DNA of 21,207 nt from JBHIBA01 sp046758845 (GTDB taxonomy: Bacteria > UBA8248 > JACPRG01 > G963555815): assembly GCA_046758845.1 (NCBI GenBank), contig JBHIBA010000046.1, positions 1-21,207 of the forward strand, given 5' to 3'. Below, one piece after another: positions 13,382 to 21,207 of this stretch. Position 1 is the stretch's first letter. Each line of letters starts with the position of its first letter. A program made the position numbers and the translations under genes. The notes beneath the pieces are model-generated. The model saw only the letters and a list, made by a program, of their open reading frames with translations. It was not told the origin of the DNA and did not search any database.

Positions 13382-13482
13382 TGCTCGCGAAGAAAGTCGG
13401 GCTGCTGGTCGCCAGTCCATGCCGCGCGGAACTGTCATTTGACAGGATGACAATCCCGGGTATTCCGCGAAAGTCCCCCTTC

Positions 13483-14511
13483 TCAGGCTTTCCTGGTTCC
13501 TTTGGCGGCTTCGGCCTTGAGGTCTCTCAGGAGGCGGTCGAGTGCCCTCTTATAACTATCGGGGTCTCTCCAATTACGAAAGTCGCCGATGTGACGCGTC
13601 CTCTTGATGTCGGCGGCCCAGCCAGTTTTCAAATTCATGACCGAATCGTCCAGGCGAATGGGGAAAAGGACAGTCTCTTTTCGCTCTCGCTCCTTCTCGA
13701 ATCCGGTATCAACCTCTTTTTCCACCCAATCGCTCCTGATGGAGTTTTTCGAAAGGATGAGGAGGAGTTTGTCGTAAACCCGGATCACCTCGTCGATCGC
13801 AGTTCTCGTCCTAGCACCGATTTTCAGGTCTTCGGGCGCGAACCAGCAGCGAACGTCTTTATTCTGCAAATCGGCATGAAGGCGTTCAGCGAACTCTTGG
13901 TCTTTGCTCGAATAGCTGATGAAGCAGGAGTAGAACTGGAAGGGCTCGGCACGCAGAGACGGCAAGTAGTCGATCATGAGGTCCGGCAGGCCGCATCCCC
14001 TTAAGAACGGCAACGGCAAAGGACCGGATTTCATCAGCGTCCGGTGATCAATCGTACTAGGCCCTAAATGTTGGCAGTCCTCTAAACCTTCTGTTTTGTT
14101 CAAGTCAACGTCAGAGAAGATTGTTTCCCAGATCGTTGCCCCCTTGAGGTTCGCCCCTTCAAGAATTGCACTTGTAAGGTTCGCTCGAAGAAGGTAAGTC
14201 CCAGTGAGGTTCGTTCCACTCAGGTTCGTTCCGGTGAGATTCGCATCGATCATTGCGGCCCGGGTGAGGTCTGCCTTTCTGAGATCCGCCCATCCGAGGT
14301 CGGCTCCGGAGAGCCGCGCCCAAGAGAGGTCCGCCCCGCGGAGGTAAGCTTTAACAAGTTCCGCGTCTTCTAGATTCGCCCGCCTGAGATTCCTCCCTGT
14401 GAGGCCCGCCGACCACAGTTTTGGCTTAACGTCCGGGTTCTTCCGTCTCCAGCGGTTCCAGACTCATACCTCATTTTCCTTGATTATCGCGAGGTGTTCC
14501 CTCTTTGCCAT
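13483..14511 (-). CDS. pentapeptide-repeat/TIR-domain protein, interrupted by in-frame UGA at codon 16
   Basis: From the ATG at 14511 the frame reads MAKREHLAIIKENEV, then TGA (14464-14466), then VWNRWRRKNPDVKP and about 14 pentapeptide repeats of the A(N/D)LxxA type (to about residue 120). A spacer and a C-terminal TIR domain follow (about 192-330; CFISYSSKDQEFAERLH, CWFAPEDLKIG, SDWVEKEV with the conserved Glu used by NAD-cleaving TIRs). The N-terminus matches the common start of such proteins (MANxEHLxxLKxGVxVWNxWR), where the UGA position is not a Cys, so a nonsense mutation is more likely than selenocysteine. The first ATG after the UGA is at 14253, which would give a 256-residue protein lacking half the repeats. 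TIR/pentapeptide proteins are suspected defence or signalling NADases. Its lower GC than its neighbours suggests acquisition. Confidence 0.7.
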
Positions 14512-14570
14512 CCGCCGACCCCTGACTCAAACAGGGTCCAACCCTAGAAGATACCGTCCCTTTTAACAAT

Positions 14571-14690
14571 ATAGCGGGGGCTGAAGCCCCCGCGCTACAA
14601 AGTACGAAGCGGGCCGGTACGGAGACCGGCCCCTACATCTGCATACGCTCTCGATTCCGGTTCTGTAGGGGCGGGTCCCCGTACCCGCCC
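14571..14690. repeat. cluster of three GC-rich palindromes
   Basis: Hairpin A is GCGGGGGC-TGAA-GCCCCCGC (14574-14593). Hairpin B has arms GGGCCGGT and ACCGGCCC (14611-14632). Hairpin C has arms GGGCGGGT and ACCCGCCC (14669-14690). B with its CCTACA tail and C read on the other strand are near copies; they differ in a compensated base pair, so they are an inverted pair of one palindromic element. Such REP-like palindromes are scattered through many uncultured bacterial genomes. The 362-base gap 14512-14873 contains this cluster and repeat copy 3; I see no gene in it. Confidence 0.65.
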
Positions 14691-14696
14691 GAAACA

Positions 14697-14727
14697 AAAG
14701 TTTTCCGGGGGCTTTTAGGGGGGGCCG
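14697..14727 (-). repeat. partial third copy of the compound repeat core
   Basis: On the minus strand this reads CCGGCCCCCCCTAAAAG, then CCCCCGGAAAACTTTTG. That is the core of copies 1 and 2 but without the downstream GGCCGAGC hairpin, which is replaced by the palindrome cluster. Orientation is opposite to copies 1 and 2. Confidence 0.6.
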
Positions 14728-14873
14728 GGACGCACTGCGTCAGCTTTCCGCACTGGCGTGCCTGGTGAATCACCTCTCGGAAGGTGTGCGCCAAAGACGG
14801 ACAGCTTAAGCGCACGGGTCTCCAACCGCAGTTCGGCCGGCACGCAAGTGCCCAAAAAGGCCCTCCTAAGAAT

Positions 14874-15155
14874 TCAAGAATCTTCGGATGATTTTTCCTC
14901 ACCCCGCAGTTCATCCAGGACGGTCCGCCGAATGGCGTCTTTGAGCTTCTTGTCTTGGAAGACGACCACGTCGTGCCGGCCCCCGCGCGAGGTGAGGGTC
15001 GGGTAGGAGAGAAACCAGCCGCCCCGGTCGGTCTCGATCACCTGGATCCCCCGCAGCAGGACCTCGCCGTCCAGCTCCACCTCGGCGTACGCCCGGACCA
15101 TCCCGCCCGAAATGGCGGCCTCGAAGGGAATGACGCGGACAGAGGTGATCTTCAT
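14874..15155 (-). CDS. spoVG: SpoVG family regulatory protein
   Basis: This 93-residue protein begins MKITSVRVIPFEA and contains VRAYAEVELDGEVLLRGIQVIE, GGWFLSYPTLTSRGG and a C-terminal helix LKDAIRRTVLDEL. This matches SpoVG, a small dimeric nucleic-acid-binding protein first named for sporulation septation and widespread in non-sporulating bacteria. I chose the ATG at 15155 because the family starts MKIT; an ATG at 15209 would add 18 atypical residues. Neither has a strong ribosome binding site. It is transcribed alone, divergent from the gene at 15269, with 113 bases between the starts. Confidence 0.85.
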   Translation of the reverse strand: MKITSVRVIPFEAAISGGMVRAYAEVELDGEVLLRGIQVIETDRGGWFLSYPTLTSRGGRHDVVVFQDKKLKDAIRRTVLDELRGEEKSSEDS

Positions 15156-15268
15156 GTAAGGTCGGGTCCGGCTGAGGTCGTTCTGGGTCGCTTCCCCTGG
15201 CACAATCATAGCCCATGTCTTAGACTCGGACAGAGACAGGCCTATCTGACCGAAATGGATCGAGCCCG

Positions 15269-15493
15269 ATGCTTCGTTTTTTCTTGTACCTGGTTATCGC
15301 GTACCTTCTTTGGATCGCCCTCGCGAGCATCTTTCGCTCCCTCAAGGGGGGCGGCCAGCGGACCCGGCGGCTTCCCGGCGAGGAGCTGGTGCAGTGCGCT
15401 ACGTGCGGAACCTACGTTCCCAAGTCCGGCGTTGTGAGGCGGCGGGGACGCGAATTTTGCAGCAAGGATTGCGCGGGGAAATTCAAAGGGTGA
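15269..15493 (+). CDS. PP0621-type small membrane-anchored zinc protein
   Basis: The 74-residue protein has an N-terminal membrane helix (about 3-21; FFLYLVIAYLLWIALASIF), a short basic linker and a zinc-binding module with C43, C46, C64 and C68 (CATCGTYVP ... REFCSKDC). This helix plus CxxCGxYVP...FCSxxC layout is that of the PP0621 family, whose function is unknown. The ATG at 15269 begins just before the helix. It is divergent from spoVG and upstream of the pdh genes, with a 245-base gap after it. Confidence 0.75.
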   Translation: MLRFFLYLVIAYLLWIALASIFRSLKGGGQRTRRLPGEELVQCATCGTYVPKSGVVRRRGREFCSKDCAGKFKG

Positions 15494-15738
15494 CCGCCCT
15501 GGACAGGATAGGTCGGGAAATCTATATTCAAAACTCAAGTTCTTTAAGGGGGGGGCATGGTGCGGATTTCCCAATCCGGCTTGACGCAGCGGCAATCAGT
15601 AGCGCGCGGCTTTTCAGTCGGTCGTTGCGGACGCCAGGCCGAGACCTCCCCGCGGATTGACAGAGTCAGGACGGCCGTTCTGAACGGTGCGGGGATCGGC
15701 AGGTTCGAGTCGGGTTACCCGAAAGGAGTGACGGAAAG

Positions 15739-18420
15739 TTGGTAGATGGGGTCAACAAGGAGGGCGACATCGCGGGGCTGGATTCCGCGGAGCTACGCGA
15801 GTGGCTGGAGTCCCTGGACTATGTCTTCGAGACCGGTGGGCCGGAGCGGGTCAAAGCCCTCTTGGGGGAGCTGAACCGCTATGCCTACGAGGCGGGCGTC
15901 CGTCTGCCCCTCGCGGCGCCTACCCCTTACCTCAATACGATTCCCGTCGAAGAGCAGCACTCGTTCCCCGGCAACCGGGAAATCGAACGGCGCATCAAGA
16001 GCATCATCCGCTGGAACGCCATGGCCATGGTCATCCGGGCCAATCGGGTGGAAGAAGGCATCGGGGGGCACATTTCCACCTATGCCTCGGCGGCGACCTT
16101 GTTTGAAGTGGGGTTCAACCACTTCTTTCGGGGCAAAGGCAAGGATCACGACGGCGATCAGATCTACTTTCAAGGTCATGCGTCGCCGGGGGTTTACGCC
16201 CGCGCTTTCCTGGAAGGGCGCTTGACCAAAGAGCAGCTGGAAAACTTCCGCCGCGAGCTGAAGCCCGAAGGGGGACTCTCCTCCTATCCGCACCCGCACT
16301 TGATGCCGGACTTCTGGGAATTCCCGACGGTTTCCATGGGTCTGGCCCCCATCATGGCCATCTATCAGGCGCGGTTCAATCGCTACCTGGAAGACCGGGG
16401 CCTCAAAAAGGACACCGGCTCGAAGGTGTGGGCCTTCCTGGGCGATGGCGAGATGGACGAGCCCGAGGCCCTCGGGGCCATCTCCCTGGCCGGCCGGGCC
16501 AAGCTCAGCAACCTGATCTTCGTCATCAACTGCAACCTCCAGCGCCTCGACGGCCCCGTGCGCGGAAACTACAAGATCATCCCGGAGCTGGAGAGCGTAT
16601 TCCGGGGAGCCCGCTGGAACGTCATCAAGGTCATCTGGGGGGACGACTGGGATCCGCTTTTCGCCAAAGACCACGATGGGCTGCTGGCGAAGCGGCTGGA
16701 AGAGGTCGTGGACGGCTGGTCTCAGAAGTATACGGTCGAAGACGGCGCCTTCATCCGCAATCACCTCTTCGGCACGGAGCCCCGTCTATTGGACATGGTG
16801 AAGGACCTGTCCGACGAGCAGATCCGCAAGATGAGACGCGGCGGGCACGACCCCGAGAAGGTCTACGCGGCGTACAAGGCGGCTGTCGGGCACAAGGGCT
16901 CGCCGACCGTGATTTTGGCCAGGACCATCAAGGGGTACGGTCTGGGTGAAAGCGGCGAGGGCAGGAACATCACGCACCAGCAGAAAAAGATGAACGAGAA
17001 CGAGCTGCGCGAGTTCCGCGCCCGCTTCGGCATCCCCATATCCGATGAGGATCTGGCGGACGCGCCCTTCTACCGTCCCCCGGACGACAGCCCGGAGATC
17101 ACCTACCTGCGGGAACGCCGAGAGGCGCTGGGGGGCTATGTGCCCGTTCGCTCCTGCGCGTGCCAGCCGCTTCACCCCCCCCCGGAGGAGGTGTTCGAGG
17201 AGTTTTATGAGGGCACGGCCGAACGCGGGGTTTCCACGACCATGGCCTTCGTCCGGATCCTTTCGAAGCTTCTCCGGGACGAGAAGAGCGGCAAGCTGAT
17301 CGTCCCCATCGTCCCCGATGAGGCCCGCACGTTTGGGATGGAAGCGCTCTTCCGGCAGGTCGGGATTTATTCGCACATCGGGCAGAACTATGAGCCCGTC
17401 GATGCGGACAGCCTGATCTACTACAAAGAGGCCAAGGACGGCCAGATCCTGGAGGAGGGGATCACCGAGGCGGGAGCGACGTCTTCCTTCATCGCCGCGG
17501 GGACGGCTTGCACCACCCACGGAATCAACACCATCCCCTTCTACATCTTCTACTCCATGTTCGGCTTCCAGCGGATCGGCGACCTCATTTGGGCGGCGGC
17601 GGACATGGGATGCCGGGGCTTCCTCGTGGGCGGAACCTCCGGCCGGACCACCCTTGCCGGGGAAGGCCTCCAGCATCAGGACGGCCACAGCCACCTGCTG
17701 GCCTATTCCGTCCCGAATCTCCTCGCCTACGACGTGGCCTTCGCCTACGAGCTGGCCGTCATCATCCGGGAAGGCATCCGCAGGATGTATCAGGACCAGG
17801 AAAACCTCTTCTATTACCTGACGGTCGGGAACGAAAATTACCCGATGCCGGCCATGCCGGGGGACGTGCGGGACGGAATCCTGAAGGGGATGTATAAGTA
17901 CAGCGCTTCGGAAAACCGGAACGGCAAGCTCCGCGCGCAGCTCTTCGGTTCCGGCGCCGTCCTGAATGAAGCGATCGGGGCGCAACAGATATTGGAAGAG
18001 AGATACGGCGTCGCAGCGGATGTGTGGAGCATCACCAGCTACAAGGAGCTGCGGCGCGACGCGCTGGACGCGGAAAGGTCGAACCTGCTCCATCCCGGCG
18101 AACCCCCGAGGGTCCCCTATGTCACCCAGAGCCTGAAAGACGCCCCGGGCGTCTTCGTGGCAGCCTCCGACTACGTGAAGGCCCTGCCCGATTCCATCGC
18201 CCGCTGGTTCCCCAAGCCGCCCGTTTCACTGGGGACGGACGGCTTCGGAAGGAGCGACGGCCGGAAGGCCCTCCGGGATTTCTTTGAGATCGACGCGCGG
18301 TACATCACCCTGGCCGCCCTGGCGGCCCTGATGGGGGAAGGGAAGATCAAGGCGCAGGTCGTCCAACAGGCCATCAAGGACCTGGACATCGATCCCGAGA
18401 AACGAAATCCGATCATCTGA
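15739..18420 (+). CDS. aceE: pyruvate dehydrogenase E1 component, homodimeric type
   Basis: AceE decarboxylates pyruvate with thiamine diphosphate and passes the acetyl group to E2. The 893-residue length matches the homodimeric family (887 in E. coli). Seen in order: EQHSFPGNREIERRIKSIIR, GGHISTYASAATLFEVGFNH, DQIYFQGHASPG, the thiamine diphosphate/Mg motif GDGEMDEPE (235-243) ending INCNLQRLDGP, IPIVPDEARTFGME-like VPIVPDEARTFGMEALF, and TAGRTTL-like GTSGRTTLAGEGLQHQDGHS. The start is a TTG with AGGAG about ten bases upstream; no ATG lies near the family N-terminus. It heads aceE-aceF-lpdA. The 245 bases upstream presumably hold the promoter, but I could not identify convincing boxes. Confidence 0.96.
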   Translation: MVDGVNKEGDIAGLDSAELREWLESLDYVFETGGPERVKALLGELNRYAYEAGVRLPLAAPTPYLNTIPVEEQHSFPGNREIERRIKSIIRWNAMAMVIRANRVEEGIGGHISTYASAATLFEVGFNHFFRGKGKDHDGDQIYFQGHASPGVYARAFLEGRLTKEQLENFRRELKPEGGLSSYPHPHLMPDFWEFPTVSMGLAPIMAIYQARFNRYLEDRGLKKDTGSKVWAFLGDGEMDEPEALGAISLAGRAKLSNLIFVINCNLQRLDGPVRGNYKIIPELESVFRGARWNVIKVIWGDDWDPLFAKDHDGLLAKRLEEVVDGWSQKYTVEDGAFIRNHLFGTEPRLLDMVKDLSDEQIRKMRRGGHDPEKVYAAYKAAVGHKGSPTVILARTIKGYGLGESGEGRNITHQQKKMNENELREFRARFGIPISDEDLADAPFYRPPDDSPEITYLRERREALGGYVPVRSCACQPLHPPPEEVFEEFYEGTAERGVSTTMAFVRILSKLLRDEKSGKLIVPIVPDEARTFGMEALFRQVGIYSHIGQNYEPVDADSLIYYKEAKDGQILEEGITEAGATSSFIAAGTACTTHGINTIPFYIFYSMFGFQRIGDLIWAAADMGCRGFLVGGTSGRTTLAGEGLQHQDGHSHLLAYSVPNLLAYDVAFAYELAVIIREGIRRMYQDQENLFYYLTVGNENYPMPAMPGDVRDGILKGMYKYSASENRNGKLRAQLFGSGAVLNEAIGAQQILEERYGVAADVWSITSYKELRRDALDAERSNLLHPGEPPRVPYVTQSLKDAPGVFVAASDYVKALPDSIARWFPKPPVSLGTDGFGRSDGRKALRDFFEIDARYITLAALAALMGEGKIKAQVVQQAIKDLDIDPEKRNPII

Positions 18421-18438
18421 AAGTCCGGATACCTCTTG

Positions 18439-19779
18439 ATGGCGACCGAATTCAGGCTTCCGACGCTCGGCGAGAACATCGAATCAGGCGATATCGTCCG
18501 GGTCCTCGTGTCAGCCGGAGACCGGATCGAAAAAGACCAGACCGTCTTGGAGCTCGAAACGGACAAGGCCGCCATAGAAGTGCCCTCGCCCTTCAGCGGA
18601 ATCGTCCAAGAGGTTCACGTAAAGGCGGACGAAGAGGCCAAAGTTGGGCAGTTGATCCTGACGGTGGAAGCCGACGCGGAGGAGGACAAGGCCGCCCCGA
18701 AGGCCGCTGCCGCCAAGGTCGAGGACCCAGAGGCCCAGGCCGAGGCGGAGGCGCCCGGGGCGGAAGCCCCCGAGGCCGCACATGAAGCGGGCGACGCCGA
18801 CGCACCCGAAGGGGTGCAGGAAAAACCGGCGGCTGCCGAGAAGCCGGACAAACCCCCGTCCGGTGAGGAGGAGGGGGTCATCGCGCCGGCGACGCCTGCA
18901 GTCCGCCGCTTGGCCCGCGAGATCGGCGTGGACATCCGGCGGGTGAGCGGGTCCGGTTCCGGCGGCCGAATCTCCATGGGCGACGTCAAGGCCTACGCCC
19001 GGGAAGCCCTACAGCGCGTGGACGGAAGGGCGGCGGCTCCGGCGGTCGGCGAGCCCCTCCCGGATTTCCAGAAATGGGGTCCGGCCGAGCGGAAGCCCAT
19101 GACCAACGTCCGGCGGAAGACCGCCGAGCACGTGGCCCGGGCCTGGTCCGTTGTTCCTCACGTCACACAGTGCGACAAGGCCGACATCACCGAGCTGGAG
19201 CAGTTGCGCAAACGCTACGCCGGGAAGGCCGAGGCCGCCGGCGGCAAGTTGACCGTCACGGCCATCGTCCTCAAAGCGGCAGCCTCCGCCCTGAAAGTGT
19301 TTCCTCAGTTCAACGCCAGCGTGGACGTCGCCCGGAACGAGATCGTCTATAAGAGCTACTATCACTTGGGCGTCGCAGTGGACACGGAACGGGGCCTCCT
19401 GGTGCCGGTCATCCGGGACGTGGACCAGAAGAACATCATCGAGCTTTCCGCCGAGCTGACGCAGGCCGCGCAAAGGGCCAGAGAGGCCAAGACCACCCTC
19501 GAGGAGATGCAGGGCGGCACGTTTACCATCACCAACCTCGGCGGGATTGGGGGAACGTACTTCACCCCCATCGTCAATTTCCCGCAGGTCGCCATCCTCG
19601 GGATTTCCCGCTCCAGCCTGGAAGCCGTGCACAAAGACGGCCAGTTCGCGCCCCGGTCGATGCTGCCCCTCTCTCTGTCCTACGATCACCGTCTCATCGA
19701 CGGCGCTGACGCGGCGCGCTTCCTCCGGTGGCTGGCCGAAGCCTTAGAGCATCTCTTCTTGATTGCCCTCGAAGGGTAA
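18439..19779 (+). CDS. aceF: dihydrolipoamide acetyltransferase, E2 of pyruvate dehydrogenase
   Basis: E2 forms the core of the complex, carrying acetyl groups on lipoyl-lysine and transferring them to CoA. From the ATG at 18439 (446 residues): one lipoyl domain (about 1-78) with the lipoylated Lys43 in ETDKAAIEV, an Ala/Pro/Glu-rich swinging linker (about 85-145), a peripheral subunit-binding domain (about 150-187; TPAVRRLAREIGVDI, GSGSGGRISMGDV), and the catalytic domain, with KPMTNVRRKTAEHVARAW, FTITNLGGIGGTYFTPI and the active-site DHRLIDG (His417, Asp421). A TTG immediately upstream could add one residue. E. coli AceF has three lipoyl domains; this has one. It lies 18 bases after aceE and 6 bases before lpdA. 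Confidence 0.96.
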   Translation: MATEFRLPTLGENIESGDIVRVLVSAGDRIEKDQTVLELETDKAAIEVPSPFSGIVQEVHVKADEEAKVGQLILTVEADAEEDKAAPKAAAAKVEDPEAQAEAEAPGAEAPEAAHEAGDADAPEGVQEKPAAAEKPDKPPSGEEEGVIAPATPAVRRLAREIGVDIRRVSGSGSGGRISMGDVKAYAREALQRVDGRAAAPAVGEPLPDFQKWGPAERKPMTNVRRKTAEHVARAWSVVPHVTQCDKADITELEQLRKRYAGKAEAAGGKLTVTAIVLKAAASALKVFPQFNASVDVARNEIVYKSYYHLGVAVDTERGLLVPVIRDVDQKNIIELSAELTQAAQRAREAKTTLEEMQGGTFTITNLGGIGGTYFTPIVNFPQVAILGISRSSLEAVHKDGQFAPRSMLPLSLSYDHRLIDGADAARFLRWLAEALEHLFLIALEG

Positions 19780-19785
19780 ATCCCC

Positions 19786-21207
19786 ATGACTGATAAGGCC
19801 GACCGGACAGAAGTGGCTGTCCTCGGCGGGGGACCCGGCGGGTACGCCGCAGCCTTCCGGGCGGCGGACCTCGGCAAGAAAGTCACCCTCATCGACCCGG
19901 CAGAAAACCCGGGCGGGGTCTGTCTTTACCGGGGTTGCATTCCGTCCAAGGCTCTGCTCCACGTGGCCAGGGTGATCGCCGAATCGCGCGAGGCCGCCGA
20001 ATGGGGACTCAAGTTCTCCGCGCCCAAGATCGACATCGAGAAGATGCGCTCCTGGAAAGAGAGCGTCGTGGACAAGTTGACCTCCGGCCTGGGGCAGCTC
20101 TGTCAGGCCAGGGCGGTCCGTTTCGTTCGGGGCCGGGGGGAATTCCTCGACGCGCGGACTTTACGGATTCAGAAAAGCCAAGGGGGGGAGGAAAGGTCAT
20201 CCTTCGAGCACGCCATCCTGGCCGCGGGGTCGCGTCCGGCTGAGATTCCGGGCCTCTCACTCGACTCCGACCGCGTCCTCGACTCGACGGCCGCCCTGGA
20301 ACTCAGGGATGTCCCGAAGAGTCTGCTTGTCGTGGGCGGGGGTTACATCGGCCTCGAACTGGGAACGGTTTACGCCGCTTTGGGGTCGAAGGTCTCCGTG
20401 GTCGAGATGATGCCGGGCCTGCTGCCGGGAGCCGACCGAGACCTGGTAAGCGTCCTCGCGAAAAGGGTGAGCAAGCTGCTGGCCTCCGTCTGGCTCAACA
20501 CGAAAGTGGCGGAGATGAAAGAGAGGAAGGACGGCGTTCAGGTCCGCTTAGAGGGCGAGGGCGCGGATGAGAACGAACGGGTCTTTGAGAAGGTCCTGGT
20601 TTCCGTTGGGCGCGCGCCCAACTCGGACGGCCTGGGCCTCAAAAACACGAAGGTGGAGGTCGATGAGAGGGGCTTCGTGAAAGTAGACGCGCAGCGCCGG
20701 ACGGCGGAGCCCTCCATTTTCGCCGTCGGCGATGTGGCCGGCGAACCCATGCTCGCCCACAAGGCGTCCCACGAGGGCCTGGTGGCGGCGGAAGTCATCG
20801 CGGGCCGGACGTCTGCGTTCGAGCCCAACGCCATTCCTGCGGTGGTCTTCACCGATCCGGAGATCGCCTGGTGCGGCCTCACCGAGACCGAGGCGAAGAG
20901 GCGGAAGATACCGGTCAAGGCGGCCCGCTTTCCCTGGGCGGCTTCGGGAAGGGCCGCGACCCTGGGACAGGGGGAGGGCGTGACGAAGCTGGTCATCGAC
21001 CCCGATACCGAGCGCGTGTTGGGCGTCGGGATCGCCGGGACCGGCGCGGGAGAGCTGATCGCCGAGGGGGTCCTGGCCGTGGAGATGGCCGCATTGGCCT
21101 CGGACGTGGGCCTCTCCATTCACCCCCACCCGACGCTTTCCGAGACCCTCATGGAGGCGGCGGAGGTCTTCCTCGGCCAGAGCACGCACGTCTACCGCCC
21201 GAAGCGG
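19786..21207 (+). CDS. lpdA: dihydrolipoamide dehydrogenase, E3 of pyruvate dehydrogenase (3' end outside the window)
   Basis: E3 reoxidises dihydrolipoyl groups using FAD and NAD+. The frame is open from ATG 19786 to the window edge (474 codons), close to the family's usual 470-475, so only a few residues can be missing after STHVYRPKR. Seen: FAD-binding VLGGGPGGYAAAFRAADLG, the redox disulfide GGVCLYRGCIPSK (C46, C51), NAD-binding VVGGGYIGLELGTVYAALG, the second FAD motif IFAVGDVAGEPMLAHKA, VVFTDPEIAWCGLTE and the C-terminal catalytic HPHPTLSE (His446/448, Glu453). The LYRGC active site and the C-terminus without the vicinal Cys pair distinguish it from mercuric reductase, worth stating because a mer operon is nearby. 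Confidence 0.96.
   Translation, partial: MTDKADRTEVAVLGGGPGGYAAAFRAADLGKKVTLIDPAENPGGVCLYRGCIPSKALLHVARVIAESREAAEWGLKFSAPKIDIEKMRSWKESVVDKLTSGLGQLCQARAVRFVRGRGEFLDARTLRIQKSQGGEERSSFEHAILAAGSRPAEIPGLSLDSDRVLDSTAALELRDVPKSLLVVGGGYIGLELGTVYAALGSKVSVVEMMPGLLPGADRDLVSVLAKRVSKLLASVWLNTKVAEMKERKDGVQVRLEGEGADENERVFEKVLVSVGRAPNSDGLGLKNTKVEVDERGFVKVDAQRRTAEPSIFAVGDVAGEPMLAHKASHEGLVAAEVIAGRTSAFEPNAIPAVVFTDPEIAWCGLTETEAKRRKIPVKAARFPWAASGRAATLGQGEGVTKLVIDPDTERVLGVGIAGTGAGELIAEGVLAVEMAALASDVGLSIHPHPTLSETLMEAAEVFLGQSTHVYRPKR

Noticed and set aside
14839..14873. Terminator downstream of spoVG
   Set aside because: The hairpin GGCAC-GCAA-GTGCC is present, but in the spoVG direction the T-run precedes the hairpin rather than following it.
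12016..14873. CRISPR array in the repeat-rich accessory patch
   Set aside because: Repeats are few, structured, of unequal spacing and in mixed orientation; there are no regular spacers and no cas genes.
19786..21207. Mercuric reductase (MerA) instead of lipoamide dehydrogenase
   Set aside because: It follows aceE-aceF directly, lacks an N-terminal HMA domain, and ends in the lipoamide dehydrogenase HPHPTLSE region without MerA's C-terminal Cys pair.

Overview
The window is a GC-rich bacterial chromosome segment with mostly conserved housekeeping genes and two accessory patches. A RodZ-like protein, SurA-type periplasmic chaperone, PDH complex with homodimeric E1, SpoVG and PP0621-type proteins suggest an uncultured Gram-negative of the Desulfobacterota/Nitrospirota/Methylomirabilota kind; this placement is a guess from gene content, with no rRNA or marker phylogeny. 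UGA is an ordinary stop for many genes here (mfd, aroE, aceE), yet five in-frame UGAs sit inside three otherwise intact genes. Four hairpins lie where bacterial SECIS elements occur, two strong and two weaker. The organism therefore very probably makes selenoproteins, although selA, selB, selC and selD are not in the window.

Layout. (1) Positions 134-2586, minus strand: a mercury-type operon behind a recognisable mer promoter/operator (2642-2673). The order is selenocysteine glutaredoxin, zinc-ribbon protein, MerE-like, MerT-like, MerP-like lipoprotein whose metal motif reads GMTUGGU, a broken second MerE copy, and a multi-pass membrane protein. No merR or merA lies inside the window. (2) Positions 3123-12016, plus strand: rodZ-like, aroE, mfd, a SurA-like foldase, an S4 RNA-binding protein, a pyrB fused to a PyrI-type zinc domain, and a DUF3465 protein, in tight or overlapping arrangement. 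(3) Positions 12017-14873: an accessory patch. A TSUP (TauE/SafE-type) permease with two in-frame UGAs is bracketed by two copies of a compound two-hairpin repeat. It is followed by a minus-strand pentapeptide-repeat/TIR gene interrupted by UGA at codon 16, and a cluster of GC-rich palindromes. (4) Positions 14874-21207: spoVG (minus), a PP0621-type zinc protein, then aceE-aceF-lpdA encoding the pyruvate dehydrogenase complex; lpdA runs off the right edge.

The most interesting system is the selenium-armed mercury operon: both thiolate ligands of MerP and the nucleophile of the co-transcribed glutaredoxin are replaced by selenocysteine, and the two strong SECIS candidates share the same geometry. 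The UGA-containing TSUP permease 10 kb away is a further selenoprotein candidate. A conventional gene caller would lose or truncate all three genes.
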